This document shows positions 48,756 to 60,605 of a stretch of DNA of 64,000 nucleotides, piece after piece (positions within the stretch are counted from its first letter, which is position 1; each line of letters starts with the position of its first letter). The notes below the pieces were generated by a model. That model saw only the letters and a list, made by a program, of their open reading frames with translations, was not told the DNA's origin and did no database searches. The stretch covers positions 72,447,348 to 72,511,347 of the forward strand of contig NC_080427.1 of assembly GCF_029873635.1 (NCBI RefSeq). Direction: 5' to 3'. The position numbers and the translations under genes are program-made. The DNA is from Malania oleifera. Lineage: Eukaryota > Streptophyta > Magnoliopsida > Santalales > Ximeniaceae.

Positions 48756-49998
48756 CAAATCGATCAAGGCCACCCTACACCTCTCAGCACAGGTGTGGGT
48801 GCACATGACCACATAACAAATCCCTAACAACGGTATCGTGCTCACAATACACTGGTCCCTAGGGTTCCTAAAACATATCATGCAATTTAGATAATAGAAA
48901 TCACCATTTAAAATATCAATTCATGTATATTTCCTATTATTCCAAAAACCTGGCCCCCAGCCACAAAATACAATCCGACTTATAGCCATCAATTAAAACT
49001 TGGCCCTCGGTCATCAAATAATAATCTTGGCCCTTGGCCAATCAAACAATACCCGGCCACTAGCCGTTATTTCAAACTCTTGCATTTCATAAATAGTTCC
49101 AGTATTTTCACAAGTATTTCCAGTATTTCACAAACAATTCAGTATTTTGAAATCTCAAATCTGATATACAATAATCTATACAAATTAAATCATCTGCCAC
49201 ACGATTTTCCACATTTTAATATATCCATATAAACAAACAAGCTTTTCACCGTTCATTTTATTCAAAAATACTATACCATATATCCTAAGTTTGTAAAATC
49301 CATTTCGAACGGTTGGTTTTCACAATAACCTTTAAATTCTCAAATAAATAAATAAATTTATATAAACATAACAATTAAATTGATTCAAATTTCATAAAAT
49401 TACTAATTTAACTTAATCCCTTTACCTGATTCCTGAAAAACCCAATAACACCCCGGCCTACGCCCCAAGCATTCAAAAACCCCTAAAATCCTGAAATTCA
49501 AATTTCATTACATTACTCATCACAGTCCCTAGAATAATTTTCCCTAAAACTCCCCTAGGCTCTTAATACCCTAAATAGCCTAATAAAACCTAAATTATTA
49601 AACTTACCCCTAATTTAGGATTGGTACCCTAGAGCTCCAATTTGAAAACCTACTCCGACTAGATTTTAGAGAATCTCCCCACGAATCTCCTGACAATTTT
49701 TGTTCGTTAATTGGGCTTATAGTTTAAGAGAAATTGAGGTAAGTTTGAGAATTGACCTTACCACAAGAGATATGCATACGCTGCTCCCACTATAGATCTG
49801 CTTTAGTAGAAGTGTCGGTGGCGGTGAGCAGAGCCCAACGGTATTTTCAGCTTTCCGATCGGCCGAATATCGGAGACAAGATGGAGGAGAGTGGGAGAGA
49901 GGGGAAATGGAGTTGCGTGAAGGAGTTGCTCTCTATTCGCAGAGAGAGAAAAAAAAAAGACTTCCTGAAGGATCATCAAAGATCCTTCAGGATAACTT

Positions 49999-50039
<41 letters not shown>

Positions 50040-50207
50040 TTATTATATTATTTAATTAATAATAATTAATTAATTAATTTTTTAAAAATTTTAAATTTAA
50101 ATTTTTTTAATAATACTTTTTTAAGTAATTTTTTAATAATAAATTTTTAATTAATTTTTTAAATTTTTAATTTTTTAATTTTTTAATTTTTTTTTGGGAT
50201 CACTGCA
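48756..50207 (-). repeat. 3' LTR of element K, second part
   Basis: Continues the K LTR from GTAGG to GGGATCACTGCA. A donor-like GTAAGT is intact on the minus strand at 49607. A TCAAAACT-type GGCC-rich minisatellite (TGGCCCTTGGCC units) is near 48945-49070. The U3 has a TA run (50002-50034) and AATTAATT-rich sequence, with no TCGTCGACGA array. Confidence 0.85.
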
Positions 50208-50220
50208 TTCTCCCCTCTTT
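50208..50220 (-). other. Polypurine tract of element K
   Basis: AAAGAGGGGAGAA on the minus strand abuts the 3' LTR. Confidence 0.85.
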
Positions 50221-50538
50221 ACAAAAATTTCGTTCTCGAAATTTGTTAACTATTACTAGTCACATTCTTAACTCACTATCTCTATCTACAGAAGAGTCGG
50301 TAGCCACCCACATAGCGGTTCCGTCTCATGTTTATTAACTACCCTCATTTATGGTGGAGGAATACCATAGTTACAATACTGTTTTTAGGAAATTACAATA
50401 ACTATAACAAAGTTTCCCAAAGACTATCCATAATTAAAACTACCAACAACTAACTACACAACCTACTCTAATCCCTCGATATACAACCATACCCTTACCC
50501 GTCGGGCACTAGCTCTCGCTGAACAGTTGCGGGTACTT

Positions 50539-53369
50539 CTAGCATATTTTCGCTTCTAACTCCCAAGAAGCCTCCTCAAATACATGATTCCGCCACAGCA
50601 CCTTAACTAATGGAATATCCTTGGTATGCAGTTCTTGTATTTTTCGATCCAAAATCTGAACTAGTACCTCCTCGTATGCCAGAGTATCCCCTATCTCTAA
50701 TGATTCATAACTGATCACATGCGAGGGGTCTAGAACGTAGCTCCTTAACATGGACACGTGAAACACATCGTGTATCCCGGACAACAGTGGGGGTAGTGTT
50801 ATTCTGTACGCCGCCAAACCAATCCTCTCCATAATCTTGAACGACCCAATGTATCTAGGGCTCAGTTTGCCCTTCTTTCCATACCTTATCACCCCTTTCA
50901 TCTGAGGAATCCTCAAGAATATCATATCACCTATTTCAAAATCTAGCTCCTGTCGGTGAGTATCTGCATAACTCTTCTGCTGACTCTGGGCTGCCTTGAT
51001 CCTTTCCCTGATAAGTTCAACCTTTGCAGAGGCCTGCTGCACAAGTTCTGGTCCCAAAATCTGTCGCTCGCCTACTTCATCCCAGTACAATGGAGATTAG
51101 CACCGACGACCATGCAAGGCCTCATATGGTTCCATTCCAATGCTAGTCTGATGATTGTTATTGTATACAAACTCAACCAATGGCAGATATTAGATCCAAC
51201 TGCCCCTAAAATCTAACACACATGCTCATAGCATATCTTCGAGAATCTGAATGGTTCGTTCGGACTATCCATCCACCTGAGGGTGAAATGAAGTGCTGAA
51301 AGTGAGTTAAGAACCCAACGCTCCCTGCAAACTCTTTCAAAAACGAGAAGTGAACCGCGAATCCCAATCTGAACCGATGGACACGGGAAGACCATGTACT
51401 CTGACTATCTCCTGAACATAGAGTTCTTCCAGCTTATCTATAGAGTAACTGGTTCTAACAGGAATGAAATGGGCAGTCTTCATCAATCTGTCAACCACTA
51501 CCCATATGGCATTCTGCCCATGCAACGCTGAAGGCAATCCCAACACAAAGTTCATCGAGATATGCCCCCACTTCCACGTAGGGATGTCTAGTGGTTAAAG
51601 TGATCCCGCTGGCCTCTGGTGTTCTGCCTTCACCTGATGACATGTCAAGTACTGACCCACAAATTTAGAAATTTCCCTCTTCATGTTACTCCACCATAAT
51701 GTTTCACGCAAATCTTTATACATTTTCGTGCTACCCAGGTGAATAGTATAAAATAGCGGTGAGCTTCCCCCAGAATCGTCCTCTTTATCTCTGCATCATC
51801 TGGCACACACAAACGAGTGTGAAATCTGAGAACTCCATCCTCGGTAACATTAAAGTTTGTGTGGTGCTCATCCTGTATCTTCTCTACTATCTCCATCAAC
51901 TCTACATCTTTCAACTAAGATATTCTGATTCTCTCTCGTAACGTCGGTTGAATCGCCAGACTAGAAATGAACGCCTAATGATTCCCTTCTACCAATTCTA
52001 TACCCAATCTCTCTAGCTTCATCACGGTATGGTGAGAAACCATAACTGCTGAGGCTGACATACCCCCAGATTTCTGACTCAATGCATTGGCTACCACGTT
52101 CACCTTTCATGGGTGATAACTAATGGTGCAGTCGTAATCCTTTATCAACTCGAGTCATCTGTGCTGCCTCATATTCAACTCCTTCTGGGTGACAAAGTAC
52201 TTGAGACTCTTATAGTTAGTAAAGATCTCGCACCTTACACCATAAAGGTAGTGTCGTCAGATCTTCAATGCAAACACAACTGCTGCCAACTCCAAGTCAT
52301 GCGTAGGATAGTTATTTTCGTACTCTTTCAACTGGCGAGATGCATACGCAATGACTTTCCCTTGCTACATTAGAACATAACCAAGTCCTTTCTGCAATGC
52401 GTCACTATAAATTACAAATCCAACCTCACTTGATGGAAGGGTCAACACTAGGGCAATGACTAGACACTACTTCAATTCTTAGAACCTCTGCTCATATTCG
52501 TTGGTCCAGTCAAGCTTCACATTCTTCCTCGTGAGTCATGTCAAAGAACACTACTTCAATTCTTAGAAGCTCTGCTCATATTCGTTGGTCCAGTCAAGCT
52601 TCACATTCTTCCTCGTGAGTCATGTCAAAGACCCTGATAATCGAGAGAACCCCTTGACAAATTGGCGGTAGTATCCGGCAAGACCTAAGAAACTTCTGAC
52701 TTCCTGCACATTCTTCGGCCTTGCCCAATCAACTACAGCCTCTACTTTGCTCAGATCCACTGAAATCCCTTCCTTGGATACTACATGACCCAGAAATGCA
52801 ACCTGCTCTAACTAGAATTTGCATTTCTTAGGTTTAGTAAATAACTTCTTTTCCCTGAGCACCTGAAGTACTAGTCTTAGATGAGCTTCATGCTCCTCAG
52901 GGCTCCTCAAATAGACCAAAATATCATCTATGAACACAATAACAAACTGTTCTAATTACTCATGGAATACCCTGTTCATCAAATCCATAAATACCGCTGG
53001 AGTATTCGTCAACCCGAATGGCATAACCAAGAACTTGTAATGGCCGTACCGAGTTTGAAAAGCAGTATTTGCTACATCATCTGATCTAACCTTCACCTGA
53101 TGATATCTAGATCGCAAATCAATTTTAGATAAAATCTGCGTACCCTGAAGCTGATTAAACAGGTCGTTGATTCGGGATAATGGATACTTGTTCTTCACCG
53201 TTACCATATTAATCTCTCAGTAGTCGATGCACGTCCTCATCGACCCCATCCTTTTTCTTCACAAACAACACCGGTGCACCCCAGGGCGATACACTCAGTC
53301 TGATAAACCCCTTCTCTAGAAGCTCTTGTAGTTGCTCCTTTAACTCCTTTAATTCAGCTGGAGCCATTC
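50539..53369 (-). pseudogene. pol: Pol of element K, main part: RT to chromodomain (inactive)
   Basis: Read from 53369 down: the start of RT (TGGAGCCATT side), [14 protein letters not shown] and [19 protein letters not shown] (53207-52956), [13 protein letters not shown] region near 52660, RNase H near 52450-52200, integrase zinc region (HRYFILFTWVARK at about 51750), catalytic core with [20 protein letters not shown] (51555 on), and the chromodomain VQILDRKIQELHTK and VKVLWRNHVFEEASWE, ending with a stop at 50539. Many stops and several frameshifts. An 84-bp internal tandem duplication lies near 52465-52632. Confidence 0.88.
52465..52632 (-). repeat. 84-bp in-phase tandem duplication in K pol
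   Basis: Copies 52465-52548 and 52549-52632 are almost identical and contain CACATTCTTCCTCGTGAGTC. The unit is 28 codons, between RT and RNase H. Confidence 0.88.
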
Positions 53370-55473
53370 TGTAATGCCCCGACCCCCTAAGTGGGCCCGA
53401 AGTGCTACTAATCCATTAATTTACCTAATAATCCACATTCTAATATCATTTATGCAGCGGAAAACATAACTATAATATTCCAACAAATACAATACCATAG
53501 TTTTCTAAATCTATCTACCAACCATAATAAATTAATCATCCACTTGTATTCAAATATATACATATCTCCAAAAACATAACCTACACTTCCAGTATTCACA
53601 ATACCAGTATGTTTCACAACCATTCATAAAATCTAGAAGACCTAAAACATAAAACATAAAATGTTCACATTCCTAAAAACATCATTAAAATGCTTATACC
53701 CTTTTTCTTATATCTCCGATAAATGCTATAAAATATCGAGCTCTCTAAGCTCGATCTCGAGGAAATCCTGTAAAATATAAATTCATATTCGGGTGAGACA
53801 CATCTCAGTAAGGGAAGAAATATACATATTAAAATAGCGTGTGGCTAACATGAGGTAAATAAATATCATTTTATTAACATTTGCAAATCATTAACTTAAT
53901 ACTGAAATCATTCTCTGAACCTACCAATCACATGTAAAGGTTTAACCCACGAGATCACCCAAGGATAGGGGTGATTATCCGCCCATACAAGTAGCACCCC
54001 TCTGCTCTGATACTTAGTAACCCGAAGATCACAACTGAAGCATACCAGGGCACTCACCTTACTCAGTAAGCCCTCAAGTGTTAAATTGATCTCGTGCTCA
54101 CACTGTTCAACAATAGCTTACCGGAAAAGGCCCTAAAGATAGGGAAATCAATCTGCACATACAAGTATGTTTCCTCTGCCCTAGTATGTTATGCAACTAT
54201 TGCCACATCTGAAGTTACTAGCGCACTCCCCATACTCAGCAAGCCCTCAGGTGAAGAGTACGCCCCGCCCAATCACAACATGTTCTACATGCATAAATGC
54301 CTCTAATAACATAATACATTATTCTTTCTGTCGTTATCCAATCATTCACATTTGTTTATGTTCATAGCTTAACATTTCATTGCATTTCATTTTATGTAAT
54401 CTTCAACATTTCATCCTTCACATTTGTCATTTCATTACATTGTCATTGTATAACATTTTCATTTCATTTTCTTCGTACTACAGCTGGTCTTTAGCCATCA
54501 TCAATTAGTCTACAACTCCTTTTAGCTGTCATCAATTAGTCTACATAGAAATGTGTTAGATCTGCTAACGTGGCTGTCGTTCAGCTGCCTTACATTTACA
54601 TGGTTGCATTTAGCATACACAAGCAATATAGTCCATAACATATTTTATTCTCAATATTTTACTTATTTAGCCTGCATCTCATACATTTAACATATATTGG
54701 CACAGAATCTCATGCCACACAATTTAACAGTAAAATTCATACATATTCCTATAAAATAGGCCAACCCACATTTAACATTTATATGCTGAAAATACATTTC
54801 ATTTCTTACATAATTCCTCAGAAATCACTTTTCACTTTCATCAGTTAATTTCCACATATACATAGCTAAATAAGTGGTCCTAGGCTCAGAAATCATAGTT
54901 TTACATGGTTGACATTTTATAATTCACACCAAAACATACATATATTATAACATAATTTATTACATTTAATTTCATAAAATATGCTTTAATATATAATTTC
55001 CCCTTACCTGAATTCTTGAACTACACCGACAGGAATTCCACATAGATGCCCGCGGCGCTCACCCAGACCCTGGTTCAAAAATCCTAGTTCCATTAAATTA
55101 ACCCTAAATAAAATACTATTTAAATATTTCCTAGGGTCATAATTTCCAATTAAATAGTTATACCCGTAAATATACTCAATTTACCTAATTCCCCAAATCC
55201 CACCCTCACTTTGGAGTGGGACCTAGAAAATCTCAATTGAAAATTTACTCCAGCAAAAATGATGACAATCGCGACTGGGACCCTATGGTGGTGCCTGATC
55301 GTCGATTTGATTGAAGATCTAAGAAGAAATTAAGGATTTAAAGGAAATATACCTTTCCCCAGGAGTAGTGCCTACGCCGCTCCCACGACAAATCTGTTCC
55401 AGTAGAAATGTCGGTGGTGGAGTTAGGAATCCAACGACACCTTCCGTTTCCGATTCGCCGCAAATCCGTCGAG

Positions 55474-55523
<50 letters not shown>

Positions 55524-55899
55524 AGATGAAGGTGAGCGTAAGGGCGGCAACATTGCTCTATGTTGAAATTGAGAATTCAATATGGATGCTATTCAATCCT
55601 AATATATAATATAATATATTATATTATAATATTATATCTTATTATATAAACATATATATATATATATATTAACATATAAATATCACATACTTAATTTAAT
55701 TAATTCAATTAAATAATGTTTAATTAATTTATTAAGTCGATTAAATAATATTTAATTAATTAAATAATTAATAATTAATTAATCTAATTTTATTTTATTT
55801 TATTTTTCATACTATTCCTTTTATCTGTTCATTTATTATTTTATTTATTATTATTTTTTCCTAATTATTTCAATCATTTTAATTTTCCGGATCTTTACA
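53370..55899 (-). mobile_element. Solo LTR F inserted in K pol
   Basis: Runs TGTAATGCCCCGACC to CGGATCTTTACA (2530 bp) with target duplications CATTC (53365-53369) and CATTT (55900-55904). Removal rejoins the RT start of K. The acceptor-like TTTTACAG|GATT ends at 53768 on the minus strand. The donor is weaker (GTAAA at 55184). AT-rich U3, no TCGTCGACGA array. A GA repeat lies at 55477-55520. Confidence 0.88.
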
Positions 55900-55904
55900 C
55901 ATTT

Positions 55905-56530
55905 TGTATAGGGCTTTGGATATTGGTGCTATCCCTGGGATCAAATCAATTGCAAATTCCACCTCACGATCAGGAGACAACCTTAGTAAATCCTCTAAAA
56001 AAAACATCAGAGAACTCCCTTATCACTGAGATATCTTCCAACTTGAGTTTCTCTTTTGGCGCTTCCTTCACTATTGCAAGGTAACCCTGGTATCCTCCCA
56101 AAAGTAACCTCTTTGCTTGGATAACCGAAAGGATCCTTGGTGCCGAACGCACACACGACCCAACAAATACAAACTCCTACTCCCCAAAAGGTCTGAATAT
56201 CACCTCCTTCCTACGATGGTCAATGCTTGCGTAGTTGGATGCTAGCCAGTCCATGCCCAGAATAATGTCAAACCATACATATCAAGGACTATCAAACTAG
56301 CAAGCAGCACTCTCCCCTGAATCTCTATTGGATAATCCCTTATCACCTTGCTACATACTAACACTGACCCTATTGGTGTGTCCACTCCTAACTCAGTCTC
56401 TAACAGTTAAGCTTCTAACCCACATAATTTAACAAATCCCCGAGACACAAATGAGTGGGTTGCACTTGAATCAAATAATACAATGGCACTATCTGACAAT
56501 ATGGAATTGATATAATATACGGGTTCTAAT
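55905..56530 (-). pseudogene. pol: Protease part of K pol (inactive), next to a gag deletion
   Basis: The minus strand reads VLFDSSATHSFVS near 56475-56440, so the catalytic Asp-Ser-Gly has become Asp-Ser-Ser (codon AGT, 56464-56466). It continues with WLASNYASIDHRRKE-like sequence and RRLLLGGYQG, then the linker to RT. Upstream of it gag is absent: the sequence runs into the leader and primer site. Confidence 0.8.
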
Positions 56531-56867
56531 TTAATAATTCATACTCTAATTCTATTAGAAAACCATTGAGGTAAAAATCTCCATCCTAACATTAACTTCA
56601 CACACATACCCACTCATCCTAACATTCCAACCTAAATTTTCTGAGTTCAAGTCCCTCAACCTAGAAATGAAACCATCGATGGATTTACCATAGTTTTCTG
56701 AAACTCACGACTGATTCAGAAAATCATAGAAGTCCGTCAATAGATTTCTGCCTCCAAGCTTCCATACTAAAACCCATCTTAACCTACCCAATCCTATCTC
56801 TATCTTATCTCAACTTATACTCTGGTAATTATCAATCCTCAAAGTCTGCAGAACCTAGCAAACCTAA

Positions 56868-56879
56868 GCTTTGATACCA
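56868..56879 (-). other. Primer-binding site of element K
   Basis: TGGTATCAAAGC on the minus strand, one base different from the initiator Met tRNA site of A and C. Confidence 0.85.
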
Positions 56880-56881
56880 CT

Positions 56882-59522
56882 TGTAACGACTAGGACTATA
56901 CACGGTTCGGTGCGGTTCGATTTTGGCCAGAACCGAAAATCAAACAGAAATTTTTGTGTTTTGGAATTCTCGAACTGAAACCAAAACCAAACCGAAATTA
57001 TGCTTTATTTGAAAACTGAAAATGTGGCAGTTCGATTGTGGTTTTTTAGTTTTAAATAGATTTTTTTTACAAAAAAAATAACCTTTATTTTTCATTAAGT
57101 TGTTGAAAATTTATTGAGCATTTTAATTTTTTATAGGGACTCATAATTTTAACAAAATAAAATCTCTTGGGCACTTTTAACAAAAATAACCTTTATTTTT
57201 CATAAAGTTTTTAAAAATTTATTGAGGATTTTTATTTTCTATAGTGGTTATATGACTATATTGCATGCTATATTTTTACTAGCCATATATGTATCAAATA
57301 AATCAGTTTTTCGATTTTTTTTGGTTCGGTTTCAACATAAAACCAAAAGTGAAACCAAAATCGAACATTGTTATTTTTGACAACCGCAACTAAAATCGAA
57401 AATCGAAAAATTGAACCGTTTATGGTTTCGGTTTGGTTTTGGTCTGATTTTTTATTTTTTGATAATTTTTGTACACCCCTAGTAACGACCCCGACCTGCC
57501 ACGTGGGTCCAGAGTGCTACTTTAGTGACGTCTGTGTACCTAATACCTTGTTCATCATAAATAAAACACATATATGCAGCGAAAATAAAATACAAAATCC
57601 TCAAAGTATATTACTAGAGTTCTAACTATCTTTATACACAAATATATCCATTTTCACATAATTACATCTTATAAAATTAAACAAAAATAAAATCTCTATC
57701 TACACACTACCTACACAAATTTACACCTCTAGCCCGCTAGACCCGTTCTCTAGGATTTCCTGAAAAGATAGTTTGTAAAGTAGGGGTGAGGCACAACTCA
57801 ATAAGGGAAAGACTAAGTTAATGTCAGTGTGTGGCCAACATGCATTTAGTGTACAGAAAATAACCAGTTCACTAAGTAGATAAACACATTTATGAAAACA
57901 TTCTTATTTTACACTCACACACACAATTAGCCGAGGATAGAAAAAATTTCCCGCCCATACAAGTAGCTCCCCTTTGCTCTAATACCATTACTGCTATTAG
58001 GACACTCACCTTTCTCAGTAAGCTCTCAAAGTTATCTTATTAATTAATCGTATTCATATAAATTAACAAATATACATATAAGACACTCCCTGTGACAAAT
58101 ACGCCATTTACTTTCCCATGGCACGGGTTGTGCGGCCTGAAGGCTGGACTATTGTCCTGGAGGATCCACCTAGACAATAGTCATCTGTACTCTCTACTAA
58201 CATACTCCGCGGGTCTACGCAGCTCCAACTACTGGTCCGATTGCGCTCACCCATGGGGGTGTATTCACCTTACGTAGGCAAACCGGACAAGGCCACCCTA
58301 CACCTCTTAGCACAGGTGTGGGCGCACACGACCACATAACACATCTCTAGCAATGGTACCGTGCTCACAATACACTGGTCCCATGGGTTCTTAAAGCATA
58401 TCATGCAATTTAGATAATAGAAATTACCATTTAAAACATCAATTCACGTATATTTCCTATTATTCCAAAAACCTGGCTCCTGGCCACAAAATACAATCCG
58501 ACATATAACCATCAATTAAAACTCGGCTCTTGGCCGTCAAATAATAATCCTGGCCCTTGGCCAATCAAACAATACCCGACCACTAGCTATTAGTTCAAAC
58601 TCCTGCATTTCATAAACAGTTCCAGTATTTTCACAAGTATTTTCAGTGTTTCACAAACAATTCAGTATTTCAAAATCTCAAATCCAGATATACAATAATC
58701 TATACAAATTAAATCATCTGCCACACGATTTTTCACATTTTAATATATCCACATAAACAAACAAGCTTTCCACCGTTCATTTTATTCAAAAATACCATAC
58801 CATATATCCCAAGTTTGTAAAATCCATTTCGAATGGTTGGTTTTCACAATAACCTTTAAATTCCCAAATGAATAAATAAATAAATATATTTATATAAATA
58901 TAACAATTAAATTGATTTAAATTTCATAAAATTACTAACTTAACTTAATCCTCTTACATGATTCCTGAAAAACTCGATAACACCCCAGCCTACGCCCGAG
59001 GCATTAAAAAATCCCTAAAACCTTGAAATTCCAATTTCACTACATTACTCATCACAATTCCTATAATAACTTTCCTTAAAATTTCCCTAAACTCTAAATA
59101 CCTTGAATAGCCTAATAAAGCGTAAATTATCAAATTTATCCCCGATTTAGGATTGGTACCTTGAAACTCCAATTCGAAAACTTGTTCCGACTAGATTGTA
59201 GAGAATCTCCCCATGAATCTCCTGACAATTTCCGTTCGCTAATTGAGTTTATAATTTAAGAGAAATTGAGGTAAGTTTGAGAATTGACCTTACCCTAGGA
59301 GATATGCCAACGCCGCTCCCACAATAGATCCGCTCCAATAGAAGTGCCAATGGCGGCGAGTAGAGTCTAACGGTATTTTTTGGATTTCCGATCGCCCGAA
59401 TATCGGAGATGAGATAGAGGAGAGTGGGAGAGAGGGGAAACGAAGCTACATGAAGGAGTTGCTCTCTGTTCACAGAGAGAAAAAAAAAAAAAAAGACTTG
59501 ATCCGTTAGGATAACTTAACAT

Positions 59523-59574
<52 letters not shown>

Positions 59575-59701
59575 TTAGTATAATATTATATTATTTAATT
59601 AATAATAATTATTTAATTAATTAATTTTTTAAAATTTTAAAATTTTAATTTTTTAATAATAATTTTTTTAATTAATTTTAATTTTTTTTAGGATCACTAC
59701 A
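56882..59701 (-). repeat. 5' LTR of element K (split by a hAT MITE)
   Basis: The first nine bases, TGTAACGAC, are separated from the rest (57490-59701) by the MITE at 56891-57481. Acceptor TTTTCAG|GAAA is intact, ending at 57760 on the minus strand. The donor at the matching place has GATAAA instead of GTAAG (near 59139). A long TA run and AT-rich U3 lie at 59520-59690. Confidence 0.87.
56891..57481. mobile_element. hAT-type MITE with perfect 8-bp target duplication
   Basis: It starts TAGGACTATACAC and ends GTACACCCCTA, so the termini are imperfect inverted repeats (TAGGGGTGTAC type). GTAACGAC lies on both sides (56883-56890 and 57482-57489). The 591-bp interior has CGGTTCGGTGCGGTTCG near the left and the complementary phrase near the right, no gene. 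Eight-base duplications are the hAT hallmark. Confidence 0.88.
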
Positions 59702-59706
59702 GTAAT

Positions 59707-60057
59707 GGTTGAGGTTAGCCTTATGCCAATTGACCCGATTGTTTAGGTGTCGCTCCACCCGTTTAAGTGAGCATTATAGTGGTAATCCTTGTGCTTGTTA
59801 GATAAGGCAGGAACGTAGGCAATTTGCCGAACTTCGATAACACTTCTGAGTGTCACTTACTTTTTACTGTTTTCTGGTGCATGCTTAGTTGATTAAATTG
59901 CGCTATTTAATTTTTGCTACATATTGCAATTGATTTATTTTACTTGCACTAGATTAACTTTAGGGATGTGAAAATATTGTTGTTAGGATACCGACCTAGG
60001 ACATTAATTTTAGAAATACCAATTCACCCCTCTCTTGGGATCACGGTAAAGATAACA
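59707..60057 (+). mobile_element. Solo LTR J, right part
   Basis: Begins after the GTAAT duplication of K and ends CACGGTAAAGATAACA, a copia-like LTR end with CACCCCTCTCTTGGG before it. Followed by ATATG. Confidence 0.75.
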
Positions 60058-60605
60058 ATATGCATGATGTTTTGTGGAGTGTCTTTCTATTTTTAGTGCC
60101 TTTTGTCTATGTGTATTTGTTGTTGAGCCTATGGGGGCACTTTTGTCCAATGGTGAGAACTATCTCAGGGATAGAAAGAGATAATATATAGAAAATTAAA
60201 ATTATGATTAGTAGTTATGAAAAATTTTAATTTAATTATTAATAGTTGTTACAAAAAATAAATTATAAATTTTTGTTATAATTTTAAAATATTAATAATT
60301 TTATTTATAATACAATTTCAAAATATTAATCAACTAGATTATAGATAATCATGGTATACGTGCTTTGTGCATATTTGACCACTCACACCTCCAAATTTTT
60401 AGGGAGAAGTTATAAAACTCTCTCTTTGGTTTACTGTCTAAAAAACAAGAAGCTAACTTATGGTTTTATCTACTGTTATAAATGAGTCAAGTCGTTTAAG
60501 AGTGGCTTAAGAGTTTGACTCAGTAAGAACTCATTTAGGTTTATTTATTATATAAATGAATAACTCTTAAACCCAATTTTGAGGCTCACTTAATAAATGA
60601 GTAGA
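60058..60605. other. AT-rich spacer
   Basis: No gene. From about 60480 the sequence has repeated ACTCATTTA/TAAATGAGT phrases, continued after solo LTR L at 62819, so it is probably part of an old inverted-repeat element that L interrupted. Confidence 0.45.

Larger units (their letters stand above)
33429..59701 (-). mobile_element. Gypsy element K (chromovirus-type), gag-less, with three later insertions
   Basis: Target duplications are GTAAA (33424-33428) and GTAAT (59702-59706). Without its insertions K is about 8.6 kb: 3' LTR 33429-34228 plus 48756-50207, polypurine tract, integrase-chromodomain to protease, primer site, 5' LTR 56882-59701. Between the protease (ending near 56530) and the primer site there is no gag. 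LTRs differ by roughly one base in ten at their ends, so K is old. It interrupts solo LTR J. Confidence 0.88.

Noticed and set aside
49752..50003. Small open frames on both strands near the K leader
   Set aside because: They lie in the untranslated leader of a decayed LTR and are not conserved in the sister LTR at 59249-59473.
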